Below, in pieces: positions 16,132-23,890 of a DNA stretch of 34,395 nucleotides (its first letter is position 1; the number at the start of each line of letters is the position of its first letter). This DNA is from Caldilineaceae bacterium (GTDB lineage Bacteria; Chloroflexota; Anaerolineae; Caldilineales; Caldilineaceae). The translations under genes and the position numbers were made by a program. The DNA lies in contig JADLFO010000038.1 in NCBI GenBank assembly GCA_020845455.1, positions 1-34,395 on the forward strand, in the 5' to 3' direction. Under the pieces are notes generated by a model, which saw only the letters and a program-made list of their open reading frames with translations, was not told the DNA's origin and did no database searches.

Positions 16132-16185
16132 CTCATTTTCCAGAGACTTCCAGGCAAAACGCCGTCACCAGGCGTCGGGAAAGCA

Positions 16186-16215
16186 GGTGGCTGTCGCCGC
16201 GCGGCGACAGCCACC
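16186..16215. repeat. Perfect 30-bp palindrome in the binding-protein/permease spacer
   Basis: GGTGGCTGTCGCCGC is followed directly by its complement, giving a 15-bp-arm palindrome with no spacer. In the importer transcript it lies about 55 nt before the permease start. Confidence 0.6.
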
Positions 16216-16348
16216 CTTGGGCAGGAGCAGGCAGGCGATCACGAATGGCCGTGCGGCCATGGGGAGCCGTGACAGGAAACACCGGGCCGGCGGCCGCGGC
16301 GCTCGCAGAGGGGCCTGCACGCCAGTGGCGGCTCACTGCGGGCCTACA

Positions 16349-16395
16349 GCGCAGGATGGGACACAGGCATGTGCGCTGTGCGCCCCATCCTGCGC
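16349..16395 (-). repeat. Nested stem-loop 11 nt after the binding-protein stop
   Basis: An outer 12-bp stem (16349-16360 with 16384-16395, GCGCAGGATGGG) encloses an inner 5-bp stem (CACAG/CTGTG). It follows the binding-protein stop in the - strand transcript, the place where stem-loops protect upstream mRNA in maltose-type operons. It shares the 13-mer GCGCTGTGCGCCC with 14169-14181. Confidence 0.55.
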
Positions 16396-16405
16396 AGAAT
16401 CAAGC

Positions 16406-17785
16406 TTACTCGGCGGCGCGATCCAGACAGGCCTGGATCTCGGCGTCCACGCCGGGGAAGACATCCGCTGCCGTCGCCTGGCCGCGGATCACGCTTTCCA
16501 GCGCGGCGCGGATGGCCGTATTGACCTGGCCGGTGTAGAGGCTGCCGCACTCGACCGGATAGGTGCGGGGGAGAATGCCAAACTGCTGGCCTTCGACAAA
16601 GACGCGGCGGAACTGCGAGGGCGGCGGCTGCAGTTCGTCGAAGATCTCCGACTCGGCCAGCGACTTGAGCAGCGGCGCGGCGCGATAGGTGCGCAGCATC
16701 GTCTCTTGGCCTTCGGGCGAGATCAGCACCTTGACAAAGTCCCACGCCTCTTCCGGATACTTGGTGCCGGAGCTGACCGCATAGCCAAATGTACCCATGC
16801 CGGTGAAGCGGCCTTCGGGGTGGCCGGGGATAAACTCGACGTCCCAGTCGAACGCACCCGCCTCGATGCCGTCGCGGAAGATGCCGGCAAAGATCGGAAT
16901 GCTCAGCCAGGTAGCGCACTTCTGGTTGATAAAGCAGTTGCCGCCCAGGTCGTTGCCCAGCGGAATCGCCACATTGTGGGTCGTCCACAGGTCGGCATAG
17001 GCCTGGATGCCGGCCAGCGCTTCGGGGCTGCTCAGCGTCGAAGTCTGGCCGTCTTCGCTCAACACATCGCCGCCGTAGCCGCGGATCCAGGGCACGATGT
17101 AGGCCCACCAGTCAAAGCCGCCGCCGCCGTTCGTGCCGCCGATGCCAAGACAATAGACATCAGGCGTCGCCTCTTGCAGAACCTTGCAGGAAGCGATCAT
17201 CTCATCCCAACTCCAGTCGGGGTTAGGCAGTGGCGCGCCGGAGGCTTCCCACATCGTCTTGTTGTAATAGACCTGCACGTTGTCGAGCGAGGTTGGGATC
17301 ATGTAGAGGCCGGGGTCGCCGTCGACGCGGCCCAGCCCCATGATCGACTCGTAGGTGTCGTCGATGTCGATCTCTTCGTCCACGTCGGCAAAGGGCTGCA
17401 TGTCCAGCAGCACGCCGGCGTCGACAAAGGGCGCGGTGTAAATGTCGGCGGTCAGCATAACGTCGGGCAGGTTGCCCGCCGCGGCCATGGTGAAGACCTT
17501 ATCGGCGTAGTCGTCGCCGCCGTATTCGATCTCGACCTCGAAGTCCGGATGGCTCTCCTTGAACTTGTTGATCATAAAGTCGTTGGCGGCCAGGGCATGG
17601 TCGCCGTTCGAGGTGTAGAAGCGCAAGACCTTCTTCCCGCCTTCGGCGGGCGCGGCGGCTTCACTCCCGGCGCTCTCACCGCCGGCGGCAGGGGCAGGCG
17701 CAGCCGGGGCGCAGGCCGTCGCCACCAGCGCTAGACAGAGAAGCAAGGGGACAACCCAACCTCGTCGCAAAACTCTGGGCAGCAT
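16406..17785 (-). CDS. Sugar ABC transporter substrate-binding lipoprotein (CUT1 family)
   Basis: 459 residues. The ATG at 17785 follows a strong AAAGGAGG site; the reading frame extends further upstream but without support. The signal LLLCLALVATAC places the lipidated Cys at 25, followed by an Ala/Gly/Glu-rich linker to about 50. The mature part begins VLRFYTSNGDHALAANDF and has the family pattern: N-K-F-K-E-S-H-P-D-F-E-V (hinge start), A-A-G-N-L-P-D-V, L-D-N-V-Q-V-Y-Y-N-K and W-D-F-V-K-V-L-I-S-P-E-G-Q. This is a type I sugar-binding fold like MalE/UgpB. It is acidic overall. It is first in an operon with two permeases. The ligand is not predictable from motifs. Confidence 0.93.
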   Translation of the reverse strand: MLPRVLRRGWVVPLLLCLALVATACAPAAPAPAAGGESAGSEAAAPAEGGKKVLRFYTSNGDHALAANDFMINKFKESHPDFEVEIEYGGDDYADKVFTMAAAGNLPDVMLTADIYTAPFVDAGVLLDMQPFADVDEEIDIDDTYESIMGLGRVDGDPGLYMIPTSLDNVQVYYNKTMWEASGAPLPNPDWSWDEMIASCKVLQEATPDVYCLGIGGTNGGGGFDWWAYIVPWIRGYGGDVLSEDGQTSTLSSPEALAGIQAYADLWTTHNVAIPLGNDLGGNCFINQKCATWLSIPIFAGIFRDGIEAGAFDWDVEFIPGHPEGRFTGMGTFGYAVSSGTKYPEEAWDFVKVLISPEGQETMLRTYRAAPLLKSLAESEIFDELQPPPSQFRRVFVEGQQFGILPRTYPVECGSLYTGQVNTAIRAALESVIRGQATAADVFPGVDAEIQACLDRAAE

Positions 17786-18235
17786 AACCGGGTTCCTCCT
17801 TTGAACGAAATGTGAACGAAATATGAGTGGGAGCAGGCAGAGATTGACTGTATCGGCGATAGATACCGGTGGGGTAACAAGACTGTGCGACGCGGGCAAG
17901 CCCGATAAAACGGCGGTCGAGGCGTGAGCCATCTTCACAAACGCACAGCACGCCGCCGGTTCACGGCGCGAACTCATCAGAAGTAGCACGCCAAAACACT
18001 GGATTGCCGGACAAAATCGGATACGCGAACAGCCGGGAAGTGGCGTTCAGTATAGCACGGTCGCGGGGCCGTCACAACCCGATTTTGGACACAGTTTGGC
18101 CGCGACTTGGACATACACCCGCCGCGGACTATCGATTTTGGCGCAAAGGGGCTACAATCAGGGCGCACACCGTCTGTTTCAGGATCGCCAGGGACGCTAG
18201 ACCTCAACCCAAATCTCAACCCAGATCTCAACCCT
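17786..18235. other. 450-bp divergent intergenic region
   Basis: Between the ABC importer (-) and the hybrid kinase (+). It holds the importer's ribosome site (17794-17801), a 10-bp direct repeat TGAACGAAAT (17802-17811 and 17813-17822), a GTATC-N7-GATAC inverted repeat (17850-17866) and a - strand promoter (18049-18077). On + the candidates are TTGGAC-N17-TATCGA (18107-18135) and a TACAAT hexamer (18153-18158). The last bases carry three copies of CTCAACCC spaced by 12. The importer's leader would be about 255 nt long. I recognise no riboswitch in it. Confidence 0.55.
18049..18077 (-). promoter_or_regulatory. Sigma-70-like promoter for the sugar ABC importer
   Basis: On the - strand TTGTGA (18077-18072), 17 nt, TATACT (18054-18049). 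The spacing is optimal and the -10 good. It would give a long 5' leader before the binding-protein start at 17785. Confidence 0.5.
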
Positions 18236-20425
18236 ATGAACACACCTGCTGCGCTGCCGCCGCTCGGCGATATGATGGCCGACCTGCGCCGCCACTTGTT
18301 TGCCTGGCTGCCGCTGCCCACCGCCCTGCTGGCGCTCTATGCCTACCTGCTGGTCAGCCGCGTCGACGGGCTGCAGCCCGCGCTGCTGGGCTGGTCCACG
18401 CTGGCCGTGATCGCCACGGCGCTGCCGGCTCACCGGCTGGCAGGCCGCCGGCTGCGCAGCGCCATTCTCGTCTATCTGGCCGGGCCGGCGCTGGCGGCGA
18501 CGCTGCTTATCTGGCTCTACTTCAGCAACGGCCCGCTGATCGCGCTCATCGCCATGCTGCTGCTGTTGACGATGAACCTATTGGGGCTGGCGGGCGCGCT
18601 GCCGCTGGCGCTGTGGCTGACCGGCATGACCTTGGCTGCCGGTCAAGGCCGGCCCGGCGCCGACCTGTTGGTCCCGATCGGCTCGCTCTGGCTGACGCTG
18701 CTCGTCGCCTGGCTTTCCAACCGCAATCTGATCTTGGCGCTGGCCTGGGCTTGGAACAGCTATGACCAGGCGCACGCGCTCACCGACCAGGCGCGCCTCC
18801 ATCGCGCCGAGCTGGCGCAGGCGCTCAAGGAACTGGACAACGCCTATTACCGGCTGGAACGCTTTAGCGTGCAGTTGGCCTATGCACGCACCGCCGCCGA
18901 GGAAGCCAAGCGCGCCAAACAGCAGTTTGTCGCCAATGTGAGCCATGAACTGCGTACCCCGCTCAACATCATCATCGGCTTTAGCGAGGCGATCGCACTG
19001 TCGCCCGAATCGTACGGCGTGCGTGCCGTGCCGCGGCCCTTTATGGGCGATGTCAACCGCATCTACCGCAGCGCACAGCATCTCAAAAACCTGATCGATG
19101 ATGTGCTCGACCTCTCCAAGATCGACGCCCAGCACCTCCCGCTCTTTTTAGAGCGCGCCGATCCGTCCGCGCTGAGCGCCGAAGTCGTCGACCTGATCGC
19201 GCCGCTGGCGGCGCAAAAGGGCATCGCCCTGCGCGTCGAAGTCGAGCCGCATCTGCCGCCGGTATTGTTGGACCGGCTGCGCGTGCGCCAGGTGCTGCTC
19301 AACCTACTGAGCAACGCCCTGCGCTTCACCCTGGCGGGGAGCATCCATCTGAGGTTGGCGCGCGTCGGCGACGCCGTGCAGGTGGACGTCGCCGACACGG
19401 GGCCGGGCATCCCGCCCGAAAATCGGTCGTTGGTCTTTGAGGAGTTCTATCAGGTCGACGCGCAGTTGGCCAAACAGCATGACGGGACCGGGCTGGGGCT
19501 GGCCCTCAGCCGCCGCTTTGTCGAGCTGCACGGCGGGCGCATGTGGGTGGAAAGCGAGGTCGGGCAGGGAAGCTGCTTCTCATTTACGCTGCCCAGCGCG
19601 CCGCCGCAGAGCCGCGGCCTTGCCGGCCCCGCGACCGGCCCTCTGTTGAGCAGCCAGCAAGAGGCGCGGCATGGGCCGGTGGTGCTGGCGCTCACCGACG
19701 AACCCATGGGCGCGCATTTTCTCAAACGCCACCTCCAGCATTTTCAGGTACGCCATGTGCAGGAGGCTGATCTGGCCGAGGCCGTGGCGACCTTTCTGCC
19801 GCGGGCGGTGGTCTGCAGCGACGCAGCCGGCGCCCCGCCCACGCTGCCGGTCCCGCTCATCATCTGCCCGCTGCCTTCCACACGCCATGTGGCGCGCCAG
19901 TTGGTCGTCGACCGCTATCTGGTCAAGCCGATCGCGCGCGAGCAGATCCACGCCATCCTGGCAGAGTATGGCGTGGACGTGGCGCATGTGCTGGTGGTGG
20001 ACGACGACCCGCAGTTGTGCGAACTGCTGGCGCGCATGGTGCGCGCCGCGCCGCGGCCCTATTCGATTGAGACAGCCTGCGGTGGGCAGGAAGGGCTGGA
20101 ACGGATGCGGGCGCGGCGGCCCGACTTGGTGCTGCTCGATCTGCTGATGCCGAACATGGGCGGGATGGAGGTGCTGCAGGCCATGCGCAGCGACCCGGCG
20201 CTGCGGGCCATCCGCGTCGTGATGGTGACGGCGCAAGACCTGCCCGACGCCGACCTGCCCTGGGCGGCCCAGTCGGAGATCCGGCTGAACGTGCCGGAGG
20301 GGCTGCGGCTTTCGCAGGCGCTGCGCTGTCTGCAGGCGCTGCTTGACGCCATGCCCGCGCCTACGCCGCTGGGAGCACCGCCGCCAGCGCCGCCAGCAGT
20401 TCGGGCGCGGTCACCGGTTTCTTGA
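18236..20425 (+). CDS. Membrane hybrid histidine kinase with two C-terminal receiver-like domains
   Basis: 729 residues from ATG 18236. There is no clear ribosome site and the start could be a little later at 18272. Residues about 15-175 form several membrane helices, then a coiled stretch. The kinase core has the phospho-acceptor His237 in FVANVSHELRTPLN, the N box with Asn356 and Asn360, G1 DTGPGIP and G2 GTGLGLAL, so it should be active. A first receiver-like segment (about 480-580) has lost the acidic pair but keeps V-D-R-Y-L-V-K-P-I. A second receiver (about 585-705) has Asp589-591 and the phospho-acceptor Asp635 in LVLLDLLMPNMGG, but Asn replaces the usual Lys (IRLNVP). The Pro/Ala-rich tail overlaps the convergent gene by 65 bp. 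The signal is unknown. Confidence 0.9.
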   Translation: MNTPAALPPLGDMMADLRRHLFAWLPLPTALLALYAYLLVSRVDGLQPALLGWSTLAVIATALPAHRLAGRRLRSAILVYLAGPALAATLLIWLYFSNGPLIALIAMLLLLTMNLLGLAGALPLALWLTGMTLAAGQGRPGADLLVPIGSLWLTLLVAWLSNRNLILALAWAWNSYDQAHALTDQARLHRAELAQALKELDNAYYRLERFSVQLAYARTAAEEAKRAKQQFVANVSHELRTPLNIIIGFSEAIALSPESYGVRAVPRPFMGDVNRIYRSAQHLKNLIDDVLDLSKIDAQHLPLFLERADPSALSAEVVDLIAPLAAQKGIALRVEVEPHLPPVLLDRLRVRQVLLNLLSNALRFTLAGSIHLRLARVGDAVQVDVADTGPGIPPENRSLVFEEFYQVDAQLAKQHDGTGLGLALSRRFVELHGGRMWVESEVGQGSCFSFTLPSAPPQSRGLAGPATGPLLSSQQEARHGPVVLALTDEPMGAHFLKRHLQHFQVRHVQEADLAEAVATFLPRAVVCSDAAGAPPTLPVPLIICPLPSTRHVARQLVVDRYLVKPIAREQIHAILAEYGVDVAHVLVVDDDPQLCELLARMVRAAPRPYSIETACGGQEGLERMRARRPDLVLLDLLMPNMGGMEVLQAMRSDPALRAIRVVMVTAQDLPDADLPWAAQSEIRLNVPEGLRLSQALRCLQALLDAMPAPTPLGAPPPAPPAVRARSPVS

Positions 20426-21626
20426 TCACGCGCTGCGCGCCCAAGGCGTGCGCCAGTTCCGGCTCATGCAGCACGCTGCACACAATCACAGGCACATGGC
20501 GCAGCGCAGGGTCTTGGCGCAGCGCGGCCAGCAGTTCCCAGCCGTCGCGGCCAGGCATCATCAGATCAAGCACGACGGCATCGGGCAGGGTGCGCCGCGC
20601 CTGCGCCAGCCCTTCATCCACACTGGACGCGCTCTGCACCTGATAGGGGTGGCCGGCCAGATAGCGGCGGAAGAGTTCGACCAGGTCCTGGTTGTCGTCG
20701 ATCACAAGTACGCTGCGCTGTCCGCCTTGGGGCAGCGCCAGCCACAGCCACTCTGCGCCCGCCGCGCCCGGCTCAAGCTGGATCTGTCCGCCCAGCGCCG
20801 TGGCCAGCGTGCCAAGCGTGCCGAGGGTCAGCAGACCGGCTGCCGGGTGTATGCCCGCGCCCTGCGCTGGCGGCCCGCGCTGCAGCCGCCAGCCGACGCG
20901 ACAGACGGTAGAATCCCCAGTAGAATCCGGCGCGTGCCGGTTCGGCTCGGCTACAAAGGTCAGCGTGCGCGGCAGGGCGTGGGAGATGGCGTGGCTGGCC
21001 AGGCTCAGGAGAATTTGGCGCAGCAGCGTCGAATTGGCGCGCACACAGGGGGCCGGCTCAGGCAGACAAGTGCGCAGGCTCACCCGCTGCGCTTGGGCCA
21101 GCGGGTCGAGGATGGCGAGCAAGCTGGCAGCCAACTCTGCCAGATCCAGACTCTCCTGCTGCTCGGCCAGGCGCAGGCTCTCTTGATGCAGGGGGTCTAC
21201 AGCAGGGATACCGTCCCCCTGCCCCGCGGCGGCAGGGTATTGGTCTGCCACGATCGTCGCCAACGCCTCCAGCGCCGCCGCGCGATCACGGCGCAGTTGG
21301 CGACCGCTGATCCCAAGCGCCTGGGCGACGGCGGGCACGTCCTGGCCTTCGACATAGAGGCCAAAGAGGACGGCATAGGCGCGGCGTTCGAGCGTGCGCA
21401 GCCCTACGTTGTCGCCAGGGTTGAGCAGTTCGATGGCGTTGAGCAGGACGCGCCGAGCCTCCTGGGCGCGAGTATGCATGCTGCCCGCCGTGCCCTTGGC
21501 CAAGCGCGCCGCTAGGGGGTGGCGCTCCAGATAGGCATGGTCATAGAGGTGCGTCAAGGCATCACGCAGATCACGGGTCAGCATCGGTTCGGCGGCCAAT
21601 GAAGGGTCAGATGGCAGGGGCGACAT
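20361..21626 (-). CDS. Response-regulator-like protein: N-terminal HTH, kinase-like dead ATPase domain, C-terminal receiver
   Basis: 421 residues. The ATG at 21626 has no clear ribosome site; Met15 is an alternative. Residues 93-118 (D-V-P-A-V-A-Q-A-L-G-I-S-G-R-Q-L-R-R-D-R) look like a helix-turn-helix. Residues about 158-299 follow the layout of a histidine-kinase ATPase, with L-R-Q-I-L-L-S-L-A-S-H-A-I-S-H-A in place of the N box and L-T-L-G-T-L-G-T-L-A-T-A-L-G-G-Q-I in place of G2. The Asn and Gly residues that bind ATP are gone, and there is no His box. The C-terminal receiver (305-421) is complete: Asp310/311, phospho-acceptor Asp354 in VVLDLMMPGRDG, Ser at the Thr position, Lys402/403. 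It is convergent with the kinase gene, its likely partner. Confidence 0.8.
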   Translation of the reverse strand: MSPLPSDPSLAAEPMLTRDLRDALTHLYDHAYLERHPLAARLAKGTAGSMHTRAQEARRVLLNAIELLNPGDNVGLRTLERRAYAVLFGLYVEGQDVPAVAQALGISGRQLRRDRAAALEALATIVADQYPAAAGQGDGIPAVDPLHQESLRLAEQQESLDLAELAASLLAILDPLAQAQRVSLRTCLPEPAPCVRANSTLLRQILLSLASHAISHALPRTLTFVAEPNRHAPDSTGDSTVCRVGWRLQRGPPAQGAGIHPAAGLLTLGTLGTLATALGGQIQLEPGAAGAEWLWLALPQGGQRSVLVIDDNQDLVELFRRYLAGHPYQVQSASSVDEGLAQARRTLPDAVVLDLMMPGRDGWELLAALRQDPALRHVPVIVCSVLHEPELAHALGAQRVIKKPVTAPELLAALAAVLPAA

Positions 21627-21720
21627 GGGCCGATCTTAGCCCGGTTTGGTGGGAGACGCAAGCGCGCCCGGCCCCCGCGCCGGGATGCCGGACACACACT
21701 GCACGCAGACCCCCACAGGG

Positions 21721-21792
21721 TTATCCCCAACTCCCGTAAGTTATCCCCAGCCTGGCAGCTTCATTCTCTCTGGAAGGCCAAAGTTATCCACA
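21721..21792 (+). promoter_or_regulatory. Cluster of three DnaA-box-like nonamers
   Basis: TTATCCCCA at 21721 and 21741 and TTATCCACA at 21784. The last matches the DnaA consensus exactly, the others differ by one base. All have the same orientation and are followed at once by CAATTTTGCGGTTTTTTTGC, the most AT-rich spot nearby. No dnaA, dnaN, gyrB or par gene is adjacent, so origin function is only a possibility. Confidence 0.45.
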
Positions 21793-21915
21793 ATTTTGCG
21801 GTTTTTTTGCTTGCGGCTTGGCGATCTAGGTTGGCACTCCGCCTGCGCGTGCGGGGCGCGATTAACGCCAAGGGTTGCAGCCGGGAGAGCGCGCCTCATG
21901 CAGCCACAGAACGCT

Positions 21916-21945
21916 TTGACGCGCCGCGACAGACTGTGCTATGAT
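21916..21945 (+). promoter_or_regulatory. Sigma-70-like promoter for the PhaR-like/patatin pair
   Basis: TTGACG (21916-21921), 18 nt, TATGAT (21940-21945), about 120 bases before the start codon at 22065. Confidence 0.55.
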
Positions 21946-22064
21946 GCTCACGCTCATGCCCAGAGGAAGTTGTCGAGGTCTGTGCTCAGTGTAGCGCCCA
22001 GAGAGTGCGCCCGGAACCGAGCCGAGACTTGTTAGCGCGCTCCACGGCGCAGGTGGCCCATCGT

Positions 22065-22589
22065 ATGCCCGTCATCAAACGATACCCAAACCGCAAGCTC
22101 TACGACACCGAAGCCAAAAGCTATGTCACGTTGGATCAGATCACCCAAATGATCCGCGACGGCGGCGACGTTCAGGTGTTAGATCATGAGACAGGGGAAG
22201 ACCTGACCAATCTCACCCTCACGCAGATCATTCTGGAGCAGGAAAAGAAGAGCGACAGCGGGTTTGTGCCGCGCGCCCTGCTCACAGGGTTGATCCGCAC
22301 CAGCGGGGATACGCTGGACCAAATGCGCCGCTCGCTGCCTGGGTGGCCCGCCGGTCGCGAGGCCGCCCTGGAAGAACAGGTCACGGTGGCTTTGGACCAA
22401 GGGCGGCAGATGGTCGACGCGCTGCAGGCGCTGCTGCGGGTAGACAGCCGGGTGGACGACCTGCTCCACCTGCTCAACTTGCCGACGCAGCGCGATATGC
22501 GCCAGCTTCAGGCGCGCCTCGACGAACTGAACGCACGCTTGGAAGAGCTGCTGCACGAGACGCACGCCGCCGGTCCCCATTCGGAGTAG
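22065..22589 (+). CDS. phaR: Polyhydroxyalkanoate synthesis regulator family (PhaR/PhaF DNA-binding domain) protein
   Basis: 174 residues from ATG 22065, with AGGTGG about 8 nt upstream. Residues 1-62 are the conserved PHB/PHA accumulation regulator DNA-binding domain: [19 protein letters not shown] and L-T-Q-I-I-L-E-Q-E. The C-terminus (about 135-168) is a predicted coiled coil rich in Leu, Glu and Arg, which may bind granules or dimerise. Proteins with this domain repress phasin genes and sense PHA granules in proteobacteria. Many other lineages carry it without PHA synthase, and no PHA synthase is in this window. The patatin gene follows 70 nt later and is probably co-transcribed. Confidence 0.88.
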   Translation: MPVIKRYPNRKLYDTEAKSYVTLDQITQMIRDGGDVQVLDHETGEDLTNLTLTQIILEQEKKSDSGFVPRALLTGLIRTSGDTLDQMRRSLPGWPAGREAALEEQVTVALDQGRQMVDALQALLRVDSRVDDLLHLLNLPTQRDMRQLQARLDELNARLEELLHETHAAGPHSE

Positions 22590-22659
22590 CGGCGCAGACC
22601 GGCAAAACGGGTAGTTGGGCGCGGACACACCGCGCAGTATCATAGACGGGCCGATCCGC

Positions 22660-23805
22660 ATGAGCAAAATTGCCCTCGTTCTAGCAGGTGGCGGGATTAC
22701 CGGGGCGGTCTATGAGGTCGGCGCGCTGCGCGCCATCGACGACCTGCTGCTCAACCGCCGCATCAATGATTTCGACATCTATGTAGGGACCAGCGCCGGC
22801 GCGCTGATCGGCTCCTATATGGCAAACGGCTACACGCCGCGGGCCATTATGGAGGCGATCGACAACCGCCACCCCGAACTGCGCGCCCTGCGCGTGGGCG
22901 ATGTGCTCACGCTCAACCTTGAGGAGATGGTGCGCCAGGCGTTGGGCCTGCCCAAGCTGTTGTGGCGCACCGGTTTGCATGTTCTCACGCGCTGGCACGA
23001 ACTGGCGGTGTCGGATATTGCGTGGGAGCTATCGGCGCTGCTGCCCGGCGGTCTGTACGACGGGCGCGCCCTGGATCGCTATGTGCGTCAAACGTTGAAC
23101 GCGACCGGACGTTCGAACCAGTTTGACGCGCTGGCCAAAGAGCTGTACATCGTCGCCACCGAACTGGACACCGGCGACCGCGCCGTCTTCGGCAGCAACC
23201 TCACGCCCGATGTCCCGATCAGTTTGGCGGTGGCGGCCAGCAGCGCCGTGCCTGTGCTCTACCGCCCGGTGCAGATCGGCAACCGCGATTATGTCGATGG
23301 CGGGCTGCATGGCGCGGCCAGCCTGGACCTGGCCATCGAGGCCGGAGCCAAGCTCGTCGTCTGTATCAACCCTATGGTCCCCCTCAACTGCGCCGATTCC
23401 CGCTTCGACGCACATTATATCCGCCGCCACGGCCTGCAGGCGATCATCAACCAGACCGTGCGCACCCTGCTCCACAACACGGTGCGTTATCATGTCAAGA
23501 GCCTGCGCGCCAAATATCCCGATGTGGACATCATCTTGATTCAGCCCAACATGGATGACCAAGCCATGTTTACGGTCAACCCCATGCACTACGCCACCCG
23601 GCTGCGAGTGGCGGAACATGGCTTTACCAGCGTCACGCGCGGGCTGCTGCAGAACTTCGACTACTTCCAGCATATCCTCTCGCGCCACCAGATCGAGATT
23701 TCACAGCGGCGCGTCGTCCGAGAGTTGGCGAAATTGGACAGCATGCCCGACCGGCTCGCCGCAGCCGAGGCGCTCCTGCTGCCGCGCTCCTTTGCACGCG
23801 CCTAG
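22660..23805 (+). CDS. Patatin-like phospholipase (RssA/ExoU-type serine lipase fold)
   Basis: 381 residues, cytoplasmic or membrane-peripheral lipid acyl hydrolase. The oxyanion loop [10 protein letters not shown] (10-19), the nucleophile Ser45 in GTSAG and Asp213 in VDGG make up the patatin Ser-Asp dyad. The region between the nucleophile and the Asp (60-200) is longer than in RssA and rich in basic and hydrophobic residues. The start ATG 22660 is the first in-frame Met that keeps the family N-terminus ([10 protein letters not shown]). It follows a PhaR-like gene, so one possible role is turnover of storage or membrane lipid. That is an inference. Confidence 0.92.
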   Translation: MSKIALVLAGGGITGAVYEVGALRAIDDLLLNRRINDFDIYVGTSAGALIGSYMANGYTPRAIMEAIDNRHPELRALRVGDVLTLNLEEMVRQALGLPKLLWRTGLHVLTRWHELAVSDIAWELSALLPGGLYDGRALDRYVRQTLNATGRSNQFDALAKELYIVATELDTGDRAVFGSNLTPDVPISLAVAASSAVPVLYRPVQIGNRDYVDGGLHGAASLDLAIEAGAKLVVCINPMVPLNCADSRFDAHYIRRHGLQAIINQTVRTLLHNTVRYHVKSLRAKYPDVDIILIQPNMDDQAMFTVNPMHYATRLRVAEHGFTSVTRGLLQNFDYFQHILSRHQIEISQRRVVRELAKLDSMPDRLAAAEALLLPRSFARA

Positions 23806-23812
23806 CAAAGAG

Positions 23813-23843
23813 ATAAACCGCCGAGGGCGCAAAGAAGAGAGAA
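23813..23843 (+). repeat. Post-stop purine-rich repeat, copy 4
   Basis: ATAAACCGCCGAGGGCGCAA, then AGAAGAGAGAAG, starts 7 nt after the patatin stop, in the sense of that gene. It is more diverged but keeps AAACCGC and GGGCGCAAAG. Confidence 0.5.
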
Positions 23844-23890
23844 GTGGGCGTAGGTGCGGTTAGAAAACAGCGCCTAGTTTTATCGTTTAT

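Larger units (their letters stand above)
21627..22064. other. 438-bp intergenic region with DnaA-box-like sites and a promoter
   Basis: Upstream of the PhaR-like gene. Its first half has three same-strand TTATCC(C/A)CA nonamers (21721-21792) followed by a T-rich run (21793-21815). Its second half has a promoter (21916-21945) and an untranslated leader of about 110 nt. No gene is visible in it. Confidence 0.6.

Noticed and set aside
14174..17734. Large + strand frames opposite the ABC transporter genes
   Set aside because: Arg/Gln/His-rich shadows. The - strand has signal peptide, membrane helices and EAA loops.
17676..17951. Possible small gene upstream of the binding protein
   Set aside because: It overlaps the binding-protein signal region in another frame and has no ribosome site or motif.
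21721..21815. Calling the DnaA-box cluster oriC
   Set aside because: Only three boxes, no origin-linked genes, and skew cannot be judged from this window. Kept as a finding only.
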